Shown here in pieces: positions 36,110-46,499 of a stretch of DNA of 64,000 nucleotides. Origin of the DNA: Chrysoperla carnea (Eukaryota; Arthropoda; Insecta; Neuroptera; Chrysopidae); NCBI RefSeq assembly GCF_905475395.1, contig NC_058342.1:33934140-33998139 (forward strand), written 5' to 3'. Under the pieces are notes generated by a model. That model did not search any database, was not told the DNA's origin, and saw only the letters and a program-made list of their open reading frames with translations. Both the position numbers and the translations under genes were made by a program. The stretch's first letter is position 1, and the number at the start of each line of letters is the position of its first letter.

Positions 36110-36655
36110 ATGGGTATACACCAAATCTATTTGAATTACACAACTTTCACTCACAATTAGCCACGCTTTTTTACTTCTGAAAGTGAATTATAATTTTTTT
36201 TTTTGTTCTTAAATAAAAATTATAATTACCCAATTACATTTTCAGTTTGTTCAACTTTTTTTTTTTTGCTATTAGGATTTTTTTTTAGAAAATTACGTAA
36301 TTTTTGGTGGTTTTAATTTTTCTAAATTTTTTTTAAATTGCTTTCCTTAAATAACTTGACACAAAACAATGAAATTTTACAGTTTTTTTTTTAAGGAAAT
36401 TGTTTCTATAAATGAATGATTTAACACAGGAAAACTGTGAAAAAAAATTACGATAAAATTTTATATTTAACAGTTATGGAGGAAAAAAAATTGCCATAAC
36501 TAAAGACGTTCCCAAATAATTACGTTTTCTTAGAATCATCTTTAAATCGTGAAGTATTTATACCAAATTTCCGGAAAACATAAATTGAAGGGAATTTTAT
36601 GCTCAAAATTGATTCAAAAGACTCTTTAGATGCAAAAATATCTTTTATTAAGCAA
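36110..36655. other. AT-rich spacer with family G 5' fragment
   Basis: AAGACGTTCCCAAATAATTA at about 36503 matches the opening of family G. Long T runs elsewhere. Confidence 0.4.
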
Positions 36656-36659
36656 CAAT

Positions 36660-37015
36660 AAAAAAATGTTTCAAACAAAAGTTGTTTAGTTTTTTGTAAG
36701 GAACATTTTTTACATTTAAATTTTTGTTCTATGTCTAGCGGTTTACATGATGAGTCCTACGGACCCAAGAGCCAATTGACCTATGTTGCTCATTTACGAA
36801 CTCGACCTCACTTTTTACGTTTTAAGCACGCAATAAAAATTTCAGCTTGATATCTCTTTTCGTTTTTGAGTAATCGTTATGACAGGCACGACAGACAGAC
36901 AAATGGAAATGGACTAATTAAGTGATTTTATGAACAATATTTTTAAGCGTTACAAACTTGATACTAAACTTAGTATACCTTGGTATATTTCATATACATA
37001 TCCTTATATAAAAAT
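36660..37015 (+). repeat. Dispersed repeat family B
   Basis: AAAATGTTTCAAACAAAAGT to CATATACATATCC, lacking the 5' 180 bp and part of the 3' segment. Confidence 0.85.
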
Positions 37016-37019
37016 TCTT

Positions 37020-37250
37020 ACTTAATTGCACTAACAAAGCCAGTAAACATAAATTGAATGATACGGTAAAACGAGAGCAACAACAATAATTGCAAGCATC
37101 CGTAATAGCAAGTAAATTACGGCTTACAAAACAGGTGGGGGACGAGGTTAAGGTCTAATTTCACTAAAGAACAACTTTCAAAACAAAAGAGTTGAGTTTG
37201 TCCAGAAATTTCGTATAAATACTCCACAGTGCACTCCAATCCCATCTTAA
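37020..37250 (+). repeat. Dispersed repeat family H, copy 2
   Basis: Parallels 34490-34690 and continues into TTTGTCCAGAAATTTCGTAT and TATAAATACTCCACAGTG, the promoter-like stretch also at 27970-28010. Confidence 0.6.
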
Positions 37251-37259
37251 TCATAAAAA

Positions 37260-37695
37260 TCCCGTTCCCGTTAATTTTTTTTTATGTGCACATTTAGTGT
37301 AACAAAATTTAAAAAAAATGACTCGAATAATTTGTATTCTTTGAAATAGATACGTATAAATAAAAACCAGTGGCCCTGAAAATATTTTTTCACTGGATTT
37401 CAGTTTTAAATATATTTGTTATAAATAATAGATAATAATAAAAACAAATTATTATTAATATTATTTGTGGCGTAAAACAATGTTGAAATAATTATTAGAT
37501 ACATACTTAGTTCAAAATAAAAAAAAAACAACAAAGTTAACTTTTAAAAAATATATATGAATGTAATCATATTTAATGAGACTTAATTACCTGTGATTAT
37601 TAACAGATCCACAAGTTCTTATAGTTTTTAAAAAAAAACAAACATAATTACATTTACAGGTACATTACTTGAATAATCATACTTAAATTTTAATT
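37260..37695. other. Unannotated AT-rich spacer
   Basis: Nothing recognised. Confidence 0.3.
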
Positions 37696-37699
37696 TTAT

Positions 37700-38290
37700 G
37701 TTTGAAACAAGTGAAAACAAACAATTGACTAAGTTAATTGTTGAAATACCATGTATAGACAGTAATTGATTACTCTGTCATATTACACATACATAAGTGA
37801 TATTCCCATATAATACATACTATACAATTTTCGCCTAATTTACGCCCTCGAGGGTAAAGTGTGATGTTTAAGCTAAAATGTTTCAAACAAAAGTTGTTAA
37901 TTTTTTTATAAAAAACATTTTTTACACTTAAACTTTTGTCCTATCTCTAACGGTTTACAAGATGGGTCCTGCGGATTCAAGATCCAATTGACTAATGTTC
38001 CTCATTTACGAATTCAACCTCACTTTTTACGTCCTAAGCACGCTGTATAAATTTGCAGCTTGATATCGCTTTTCGTTTTTGAGTTATCGTGTTGTCAGAC
38101 ATACAGACAACCGAAAATGAACTAATTAGGTGATTTTAGTTCGCTCGTTAACACGATAACTCAGAAACGAAAAGAGATATCAAGCTGAACGTTTTATAGC
38201 GTACTCAGGACGTAAAAAGTAAATCGTACTCAGTAAATTAACCAATGTGAGTCGTACTCAGTAAATTAAAAAACTTGTAGTGGTGAAATA
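37700..38290 (+). repeat. Family B copy with a head-to-head inverted partial copy
   Basis: The plus copy runs from ACAAACAATTGACTAAGTTA to ACTAATTAGGTGATTTTA (38132) and is followed at once by an inverted piece beginning GTTAACACGATAACTCAG and including GATATCAAGCTGAACG and GCGTACTCAGGACGTAAAAA. Together these give a hairpin around 38140. Confidence 0.85.
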
Positions 38291-38294
38291 AGTT

Positions 38295-39480
38295 AAAATG
38301 AATTGATTTATTTACATTATGTTCCTGCTCTAATATTTTGACCCTCATCATCATTCAACAATCACGTTATGTAGAGGTTATGATTTACAAAACGATTTGA
38401 AATTAGTGAATGGTTGACGCGAGTGCTGACGGGACAAGAGAACGGGAAACAGAGTAGCATAAACAAAATTCTTAGACAAATTGTCAACCCTTTAACTAAA
38501 TTTGGTTAGGCTACGACAACATGATATTTCCACATAAAAAGGGCGAAAAATGACCGGGGTTGGAAAGTTAATATTCCCAAAAAGTATTTCCCTGATATTA
38601 ACTGAACCTACAAATTGATTTTCAACCCTCTACCTTATTTTTTAGGAGCTGTAAAAGAGTACCAAACCCTATAAATATCGAAAAAAGCGGTTTCCTCCCC
38701 CCTGAGAAACTCCTCTAAATTGGTGAATTTAGAACCGCCTAATAAACAACCCTATATACCGAATTTCAGGTTAGTTTAACCAAGAAGGGTCGGTTAAGAT
38801 GAATAAAAAAAATTTCAATCTATTTCCCAACAAATTTTCTCGATTACCTTACCAATTCTATTAATTTTTTGTACGTAGGAAAATAAAAGCTAAAATATTC
38901 TAAAAATTTCTTTGAAAAAGAAAGGAAATTTTTATGTTTTACAGTTTGAAAGAATTATTTTCCTTATTTTACAAAAAAAAAAAAATAAACAAATTCAATA
39001 AACTCTCACCGCACATTCCGTAAATTTGTATCCATATAACAATTTTCGCAAAACACAACAAAAAAAATTCACTGTTTAGGTTATTTATTAGATAAATCTT
39101 TTAGGCATAATCAACACTACAAAATAATCGATCCTCTCAAAAACAAAAACCTTTCCAAAAAAACGCACATATTTTTTATACCGGAAATTGAAGATTATAA
39201 TTTTTTTTTTACCGCATAAGTATGTATAGCTTAGATAAATTATTTTTTTTTTTTAGACATAACACCTTTTTTTCTTTGTTTTGATAAATTGACAAATAGT
39301 TTTTAATTGAACAATTACAATAAATTACATAACAAAATATCAAATTATAAATTGCATACAAATCAAATCGAATTATGTAAGAAGAACTATGAAGTTGTGA
39401 GGACTGAGAAGTTCAACTATTGAATTCGTCAACATAAATATCTTATAATATTATTTACTCTAGCAAGTTTTTTTCTGTCA
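38295..39480. other. AT-rich spacer between the family F arms
   Basis: No gene. 38560-38800 is a little less AT-rich with no open frame of note. Confidence 0.3.
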
Positions 39481-39483
39481 TTC

Positions 39484-40063
39484 GCTTCATTTACGATGTT
39501 GACCTTCGCTTCAATTACTGCTCATTTGGATACGAAATTCAATTTTTTTTATTTTAGGTTTTTGCATTTTGGAAAATTGTTAAAATTTCATAAGTTATTT
39601 ATGGTTCATTTCTTGTTAGTCAAGCATGTTTTGCTTTGCAATTTTGGTTCTGTAGTTGAAATGATTTATCATAGCTATACTTATTTGAGTGGACAATCAA
39701 TAGGGTAGTCTACTATTTTTGAAAAAGTACTTCAAAATGTTGATTTTGATAATAAAAAGCCACCAAAAATTTATTTCGGAACAATACACAAACTTTCTTG
39801 CCAAAAACTTAAATTTTAAACCTTTTTTAAACTGTCAAAAACGCGGTCATCCAATTTGATGACGTAATATTTGTATCACTATACGAAATAACACAAATAA
39901 GTTTGACAGATATATTCATAAACATCTGATTATAATAAATATAAATACTTATTATCTATGTATATATTATACCCAGCTGTCTACACTGAACTAACTGATA
40001 ATCTATGGCTCATACCGATATGACATCACAGCAAGGCTTTCCCGCGTTTTAGGTCACGTGCAA
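39484..40063 (+). repeat. Dispersed repeat family F, copy 3 (right arm of the inverted repeat)
   Basis: CGCTTCATTTACGATGTTGA to CCGCGTTTTAGGTCACGTG. A frame of about 60 codons (MLTFASITAHLDTKF...) survives in both arms, but it reads through AT-rich sequence and shows no domain. Confidence 0.88.
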
Positions 40064-40082
40064 AACCTTTTCCCGCGTTTAG

Positions 40083-40200
40083 ATGTTATAAGTTTGACCG
40101 CTATGTGTGTGTGTGTGTCTGTGGCATCGTAGCGCCTAAACGGATGAACCGATTTTAATTTTTTTGGTTTCATTTGAAAGGTAATTTAATTCAAAATCGA
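40083..40200 (+). repeat. Dispersed repeat family A, partial
   Basis: GTTATAAGTTTGACCGCTAT, (GT)n, ATCGTAGCGCCTAAACGGAT, TTCATTTGAAAGGTAATTTA. Confidence 0.8.
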
Positions 40201-40479
40201 TTCAGTTTGGAAAAGGCATGACGTATAATTTTAACATTAACATATAAACAATTGCTATGGAAATGAATGGTCAAATAAACTTGGCTCCATTCATTTCGAA
40301 AAGTGAAATGGTAAAATAATTAGGTAATTCATAAAAATAATTCAAAAGAACAAACTCAACTCAAATATTTCAATTTCAATTAAAATATTTCCAAAAATTT
40401 GTCCCAAAAAATGAAAGCTCTTTAAGTACCATTTTCATCGCATCTAATTTCCTTAACCATCACTTTTAGATTTAAGAAA

Positions 40480-40620
40480 GAGTGTTATAAGTTTAAAGTG
40501 TTTAATTGTGCGTCTGTGTGTTTCTCAGTGGCATCGAAGCACCTAAACAGTCGAACCGCCTTGATTGAATAAATCGAATTTATCGGAGGGTTTTTTAAAT
40601 TTTGTTTTCACTTGTCAATA
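40480..40620 (+). repeat. Dispersed repeat family A, diverged partial
   Basis: GTTATAAGTTTAAAGTG, GGCATCGAAGCACCTAAACA, GGAGGGTTTTTTAAATTTTG. Confidence 0.65.
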
Positions 40621-40674
40621 CATGTTTTCATTAATTTAAGAACTTTTAATTTTTTTCATCACTTTTCTACGAAA

Positions 40675-40745
40675 AGCCACGGGTACAGAGTAACCACGGG
40701 TTACGGTAACTACGAGATCGAAATTCCACACGGGTCGTGCTAGTT
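40675..40745 (+). mobile_element. Helitron-like 3' end
   Basis: CACGGGTCGTG forms a small GC-rich hairpin immediately before CTAG|T, the pattern of a Helitron 3' terminus (hairpin then CTRR, inserted before T). No left end (TC) located with confidence. Confidence 0.45.
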
Positions 40746-40749
40746 TTAT

Positions 40750-42095
40750 TTATTAAGCATAATTATTTTTTTTATTATTGTTTTAATTTGCTGATAAATA
40801 TAATTTTAATATTGTTTTTTAAGCGATTTAAAAACCGCACGTGCGATTTTTATTCTTTTTTGATAACGATTGATTCTTAAATGATCGGGCTTTTACTTGT
40901 GTGCCCTGTATAAATATAATACTACAGTGCCTAACAACTATGAAGTATTAGAACTGAGGAGTAGTTATCGAATTCTTTAACATAAATATTTAAGCATAAT
41001 TATTTTTTATTATGGTTTTAATTTGCTGATAAAATTTTAACATTTTTTTTTTTAAACAATTAATAGACCACATATGCGATTTCTATTCTTTTTTTTGATA
41101 ACGATTCAATCATAAGGCAGTAGACTTATCTAGGAATTTGAAGAAATCGATTTGTTTTCGTGCATATTTTTAAAGATCAGACCCTTACGAATATGTCCTT
41201 TAACAGATTTTTCAAAATTCTAATTCTTTTCGGAGTTACAGCCGATTTTCTGATAACTGTGAGCTTCTACTGCATCAAAAGTCAGCAAAACAGCTCGGTT
41301 AGTAGAAATATCTTTGCAAGAGGTCCAATGTATAGATTCTCGATTAATCCAAATTAAGTAATATTATCCGAGTTCCTCTACCGGAATTGTCTCTCAAATT
41401 TAAAAAGCATTTTTCTTGAAACTACATTTTTGGGGATACCTAAAATTAAGGCTTCTAGACCAGAGTACCCCCTGAAATGATCGAGCTTTTACTTATGAAC
41501 ACTGTATAAAAATATATAACTTGATTTTATGAATTTTCATAAATATTCCATGATTACAGTAAAATCTGTCATCAAAATGTGAAAATTCGTCTTTTTATAA
41601 TTCTTTGAACATAAAGTTTTTCTTATCTAATGTAACGAGCTTTTGTTAATTATCAATTAAATTTTTGGGAACTGGATAATGTTAGTTAAATTAAAAATTT
41701 TATGGTAAACAAACAATTTTATTAACTGCAATTTTTCATTTTCACGAAATATTTTCGTTTGAAGAAGACTATAATTTTGTTAGAAATGTTTGAACTAAAA
41801 TTCAGTCGTGATTTGAATTTTCATAGCTATGGTAGTTTTTCACAATTTGAGATAAATGTAAAATTATTACTTAAAGATAAAAATTGATAAAGAACTCAAA
41901 GGAACAAATGTTAACAATTTTGAAAATTTTTGGATTCTAGATAAAGACCTACAAATTTTATTAAAAAATTATTTTTTCCTTGTAATATAATATTTTGTAA
42001 TTAACATTCCCGTGGAAAGGACCTCCTTAAAAACTAAACGGATGCGTATTTATAAAAATAAATCCTAACAATAAGAAAAAATTTCAAAAAAAAAA
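40750..42095. other. Unannotated AT-rich spacer
   Basis: Segments at 40745-40900 and 40990-41110 are similar to each other (AGCATAATTATTTTTTATTA then TTTTAATTTGCTGATAAA, ending with TTTTGATAACGATT), a local duplication about 250 bp apart. No gene; the 41160-41357 frame shows no features. Confidence 0.4.
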
Positions 42096-42105
42096 AAAAA
42101 CTTAC

Positions 42106-42206
42106 CTTCTATTATAATTATCCCAACAACTTCTTGTAAATTCAGCCAGGTTGGTGAAATCGTTAAATCTGAATATCACCATAGGATGTACGAAATAATT
42201 TTGCAT
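42106..42206 (-). CDS. Candidate first coding exon, 33 codons, product unknown
   Basis: On the minus strand ATG at 42206 opens MQNYFVHPMVIFRFNDFTNL and then AEFTRSCWDNYNR, ending in AGAAG|GTAAG with the donor at 42105. Third positions are A/T biased. Upstream lies an AAAAGTGAA-rich stretch typical of insect 5'UTRs and a TATA/initiator pair (see 42411-42447). TTTGTTTGCAG directly before TATATGC could instead make it an internal exon with the same frame. No family recognised, and no matching downstream exon was found in the window. Confidence 0.35.
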
Positions 42207-42410
42207 ATACTGCAAACAAATTCTACAAAAAAAAAATTTTTTTGGAAAAATAAATTTTTTTTAAATCACTTTTCACTTTTTTGTATTTTTAATTATTTCA
42301 CTTTTCTAAGTTCACTAATTTTTTAACGTAACTATAGAGTTTTAAAGTGAGTTTTTTTTTTAAAGTTTAGCTTGTGAAGTGTGTTACTGTGTAAGCCGGT
42401 TCAAGCAAAC

Positions 42411-42447
42411 TGATTCAGTAGAACGCATGTAAGACTGTCTTTATATA
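42411..42447 (-). promoter_or_regulatory. Candidate core promoter (TATA plus TCAGT initiator)
   Basis: Minus strand: TATATAAA at 42447-42440 and ATCAGTTTG with the A(+1) at 42411, spacing 31-36 bp as in TATA-dependent arthropod promoters. Points at the candidate exon 42206-42106. Confidence 0.4.
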
Positions 42448-42493
42448 TAGATATAATGTGTATTATCCGCTTTAGCCTAGGCGCACTGACTTA

Positions 42494-43252
42494 TAGTCCG
42501 ATAAAAAATTAATTGAAACCATAATCAGACCAGTTTTTGCGTAATATGTCAAAATAAGTCCATAAATACGTCAATAACAATATTATAAAAGAAATTTTGA
42601 TTGTAAATTGACGGAAAAGGGATGAAATAAATAAAAAAAGGGTTGAAAAATACGTTTTTTCAAAATAACTCAATAACGGTAGGAAATATAAAAAAAAGTT
42701 TCAAACAAAAGTTACAGAAAACAAAATTCTACACAAAAAACATTCTTATCATTTTTTCATTATATGCCTTAGTTTAGCTTTAAAAAATAAAAATCAAATT
42801 TGCCTCGTTGTTAACCTTAAAAAAGTTTTAAAAAAACCATTATGGCCCTGTACTTCTGTGTTAGCGCTTATATATGTAATGCGCGCGCAGTAAGCTACAG
42901 GGTCGTAAATGTTTTAATAATTTTTTAAGGTTAACAATTAGGCAAATTTGATTTTTATTTTTTAAAGCTAAACTAAGGTAGATAATGAAAAAATGAAAAG
43001 AATCTTTTCTGTGTAAAATTTTTTACTCTATAACTTTTGTTTGAAACTTTTTTTTATATTTTCAACCGTTATTGAGTTATTTTAACAAAAATGTCTTTTT
43101 CAACCCTTTTTTAATTTTTTTCATCCCTTTCATGTCAATTTGAATCAAAATTTCTTGTATAATATTGTTATTGACGTATTTATGAACTTATTTTTACATA
43201 TTGCGCCAAAACTGATCTGATCATGGTATCAATTAAATTTTTTACTGGACTA
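42494..43252. mobile_element. 759-bp fold-back MITE, PIF/Harbinger-like
   Basis: Two arms of about 370 bp are imperfect reverse complements over their whole length, meeting near 42880 at a GC-richer centre (GTAATGCGCGCGCAGTAAGC). Ends TAGTCCGATAAAAAATTAAT and AATTTTTTACTGGACTA are flanked by TTA on both sides (42491-42493, 43253-43255), a 3-bp TWA duplication of the PIF/Harbinger kind. No coding capacity. Confidence 0.85.
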
Positions 43253-43259
43253 TTAGGAG

Positions 43260-43675
43260 AGATTAATTTTTCAAAACAGATATATAACAATTGTTTAGAT
43301 ACAAAATTTTTTTTTAATCTGCCATCTAATAAATTTTTATGTGTGGATCTTAGCGATTAGCTTTTATTAAGTTTATGACTTCATGTGGAATAATTCAAAT
43401 TGTAAATTGAACAATAAATGAATAAATAAATAACTGAGATAACATTTTTTTTTTTTTAATTTTGATAATATTATGGAATCTTCTCAATTCAAAATAAAAA
43501 ACGTAACCGATTACCAAGGTATTCAATTAAAATGTGCTATCACTATCAATCAATATCACTATCACTCTATGACCTCATTTTAAATCCTTAAATTTCCTTC
43601 AAGATTAGCTAATTTCTCACGGTTAACATTATTGAATCTTTATTCGATTCGATTCTCAATGAAAATCGTTTTAAT
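43260..43675. other. Unannotated AT-rich spacer
   Basis: Nothing recognised apart from a short TATCACTATCAATCAATATC cluster near 43540. Confidence 0.3.
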
Positions 43676-43679
43676 TGTC

Positions 43680-44222
43680 TTCAATATTCAATATACTCAT
43701 CAATATAGGAATTAACTCAATAATATTGATCGTTTGAGATAAACCAGACTTTTTAATGTATTCAAAATGCTTTTTTGTCAATATCAGTGCTTCAATATAC
43801 TCCTAAGATGATCAATATAAATATTGACTCAATAAAATTGATCGTTTGAGATAAACTAGACTTTTTATTATATTCAATATGTTTTTTTGTCAATATTATT
43901 GTTTCAATATATTCCTCAAACGATCAATATTGACTCAATAATGATTGACTCTATATTATTGTTTCAGTATACTTCTGAGACGATCAATATAGATATTGAC
44001 TCAATAATATTGATCGTTTGAGATAAACTAGACTATTTATAGTCTTCAATATGTGTTTCAATAACTTCAGATGATCAATATAGATATTGATTCAGTAATA
44101 TTGATCGAATGAGATAAGCAGACTTTTTATGGTCTGCAATATGTTTTTTTGTCAATATTATTGTTACATATTGACATTGACTCAATAATATTGAGTGCGT
44201 GAGACAAGCTTTAGAGATAAAA
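43680..44222 (+). repeat. AT-rich minisatellite, unit about 130 bp
   Basis: Four to five diverged units with AATATTGATCGTTTGAGATA, ACTAGACTTTTTAT, TCAATATGTTTTTTTGTCAA and CTGAGACGATCAATATAGAT. ACGATCAATATTGACTCAAT and its near-complement make each unit partly palindromic. Confidence 0.85.
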
Positions 44223-44229
44223 AAAACCA

Positions 44230-45230
44230 ATTGATTTAATAGTTTTTAAATTGAGTGTAGATGAGAGGCAGAAGAGATCCATGGTAAACGAAAAAGTACT
44301 CAAATATTTTTCTGTTCTTCCCGAATTTGAAGAGAGAAATTGAGACTCCCAAGTGTGTTATAATCTTTTAACTTTAAGATCTTAATAATTAATTTGAGTC
44401 CAAATTTAACCGAGCTATTTTAGTTTGATTTTTGTGGAAAATTTCTGTTTTTCTTTAATATCTGTTTTCTTTAATATCAAATTGAATACATCACACAAAA
44501 TTACTCCGGAAAAGCCATTCAGAAAAATCAAAATTTCATGGTAACCTCTCCAGCACTGTATATTTTGGTTAAAGTTCTTACATGTCTTAGAAAAGCTTTG
44601 TGCTAAAAAATTGGGAAGTCAAAAATTTAGAAGCATTAAATAAAAATATAACTCACTATGTCGTAGAAAATATAGTTTTTCCAAAAGTCATTTTGAACGT
44701 TACGCACTGTTAATAATCTTAAATAAAGAGGAACAATTGAAAAATTGGGAAAAATTTTAATGTTCCGATTGGAAAACTTTGATAAACAAAAAACAATTAT
44801 TTATTTTTCAAGAAAAATAATTTCTAAATTTCACTCAAACTCAATTGTGCAGAAAACTAGTCGGAAATATAAGCTGCATTAAACTAACACTGACTACATT
44901 CCGTTATGCTAATTGTAGTTTTGTTCGAGTTGATAAAACTGTGATAAGCTCTAACTGTGGATTAGAAATACCATTCAAAAACTAATTTGAAGCACTTATT
45001 TCCATAAGATAACACAAATCAAAAACTGCATAATTCAATTCACGTCAATTCGTTCGTAACAAAACGATAATCGTCTTTGTAATTACAGGAAAATTATATT
45101 TGGAATGTATGCTTAACTATAATTATTTTTAATTTTTCTTTTAAGAAATTCCTTATTTATATCAAATAATTTAATTAATTTTATAATTGATTAAATGACG
45201 AGCGATGTAGGTATTTTTAAAGTTTTAAGT
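44230..45230. other. Unannotated AT-rich spacer
   Basis: No gene or repeat family recognised. Confidence 0.3.
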
Positions 45231-45235
45231 TATTT

Positions 45236-45440
45236 GCCTTATTAGCTCAGTTGATTAAGGCGTAACCAATTCCGTTCGCGATATGCTTAGGGTAGCGAGT
45301 TCGATTCCCGCCGTTGCAACAAAATTAATTTAATTAATAGTTGTGATGGGCTGGTGTAGTGCATGGTATATGCATGAAGGAGGTGGACTCTCTCTCTGAA
45401 ATTGAGGAGCTGATAAATGAAATTATCAGCGGAAAGGTGG
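45236..45440 (+). mobile_element. tRNA-derived SINE, family 2 (3'-truncated)
   Basis: Best preserved head: TTAGCTCAGTTGATTAAGG (A box) and GAGTTCGATTCCCGCC (B box), then TTGTGATGGGCTGGTGTAGT and ATGAAATTATCAGCGGAAAG; the LINE-like tail is missing. Confidence 0.87.
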
Positions 45441-45825
45441 TTGTTTCGGACAGTTTGTTAAAAAACTAACGTAATAAAATGAATAACAAATATCTTGGGT
45501 CTTTGTCCAACTTATTACTGTGTGTCCGAAACAGTAATGAATCGTAATTGAAATGAAAAGGACAATTTCGGAATAATTAGATTCAATGCGGAATAATTTC
45601 AGTGACTGAACGGAATGAAAATGTTGTCTCAGATTCATAAAATATCTCGAAAATTACTCATTTAAGGGTCAAATAAACACGATTTTTGTAATTTTCGGGT
45701 CAAAATTACCTTATAAACTTAGTTTTATCGAAATCGGAAACAAAAAATTTTTTTACACTTTTTGCAATTTGTAAAAATCGAAAAAATCATAAAAAATTCA
45801 AAAAAACACAATTTTTGTAATTTTT

Positions 45826-45975
45826 GGTTGGGTTGGGTTGGGTTGGGTTGGGTTAGGTTGGGTTAGGTTGGGTTAGGTTGGGTTAGGTTGGGTTAGGTTG
45901 GGTTAGGTTGGGTTAGGTTGGGTTAGGTTGGGTTAGGCTGGGTTAGGCTGGGTTGGGTTGGGTTGGGTTGGGTTG
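45826..45975 (+). repeat. Telomere-like pentamer array (TTGGG/TTAGG)
   Basis: About 30 pentamers. The middle alternates GGTTA and GGTTG as a decamer repeated about ten times; the ends are pure GGTTG. TTAGG is the ancestral insect telomeric unit. Confidence 0.95.
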
Positions 45976-46318
45976 AGTGTGGGAGTGGGAGTGGGAGTGG
46001 GTGTGGGAGTGGGAGTGGGTGTGGGAGTGGGAGTGGGAGTGGGTGTGGGTGTGGGTGTGGGTGTGGGTGTGGGAGTGGGTGTGGGTGTGGGAGTGGGTGT
46101 GGGTGTGGGTGTGGGTGTGGGTGTGGGTGTGGGAGTGGGTGTGGGTGTGGGTGTGGGAGTGGGAGTGGGAGTGGGAGTGGGTGTGGGGGTGGGGGTGGGA
46201 GTGGGAGTGGGAGTGGGAGTGGGAGAGGGAGTGGGAGTGGGAGTGGGAGTGGGAGTGGGAGTGGGAGTGGGAGTGGGAGTGGGAGTGGGAGTGGGAGTGG
46301 GAGTGGGAGTGGGAGTGG
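45976..46318 (+). repeat. G-rich hexamer array (GTGGGA/GTGGGT)n
   Basis: About 57 hexamers with GGG every six bases; the T/A variant alternates in blocks, GTGGGT in the first two-thirds and GTGGGA at the end. Long apparent frames on both strands (PT, SH, VG, WE repeats) are artefacts of the array. Confidence 0.97.
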
Positions 46319-46429
46319 TTTTTTTTTTCAATTTTATTGATCATTTATAATGAATTTTTCCATACAATCTCAGTTTTCGGAATAGCTCTGTTTTTACGAT
46401 TATCGAGATTACTGTATATCATATTTTAA

Positions 46430-46495
46430 GGATTTCACGCTCCGGGTGGCTACTCGGCTCGCCCCCCCCCCCTGGATTATTTTGTAATATTAATA
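46430..46495. repeat. Poly-C tract
   Basis: CTCGCCCCCCCCCCCTGG at about 46458, rare in this genome background. Confidence 0.6.
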
Positions 46496-46499
46496 ATTA

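Noticed and set aside
45236-45320. Possible tRNA gene (good A and B boxes)
   Set aside because: Acceptor stem does not pair and the sequence continues into SINE family 2 body identical to other copies.
45933-46429. Long open frames on both strands with PT, SH, GS, VG and WE repeats
   Set aside because: They are translations of the GTGGGA/GTGGGT array; any hexamer array without a stop gives such frames. No start context, splice sites or flanking coding sequence.
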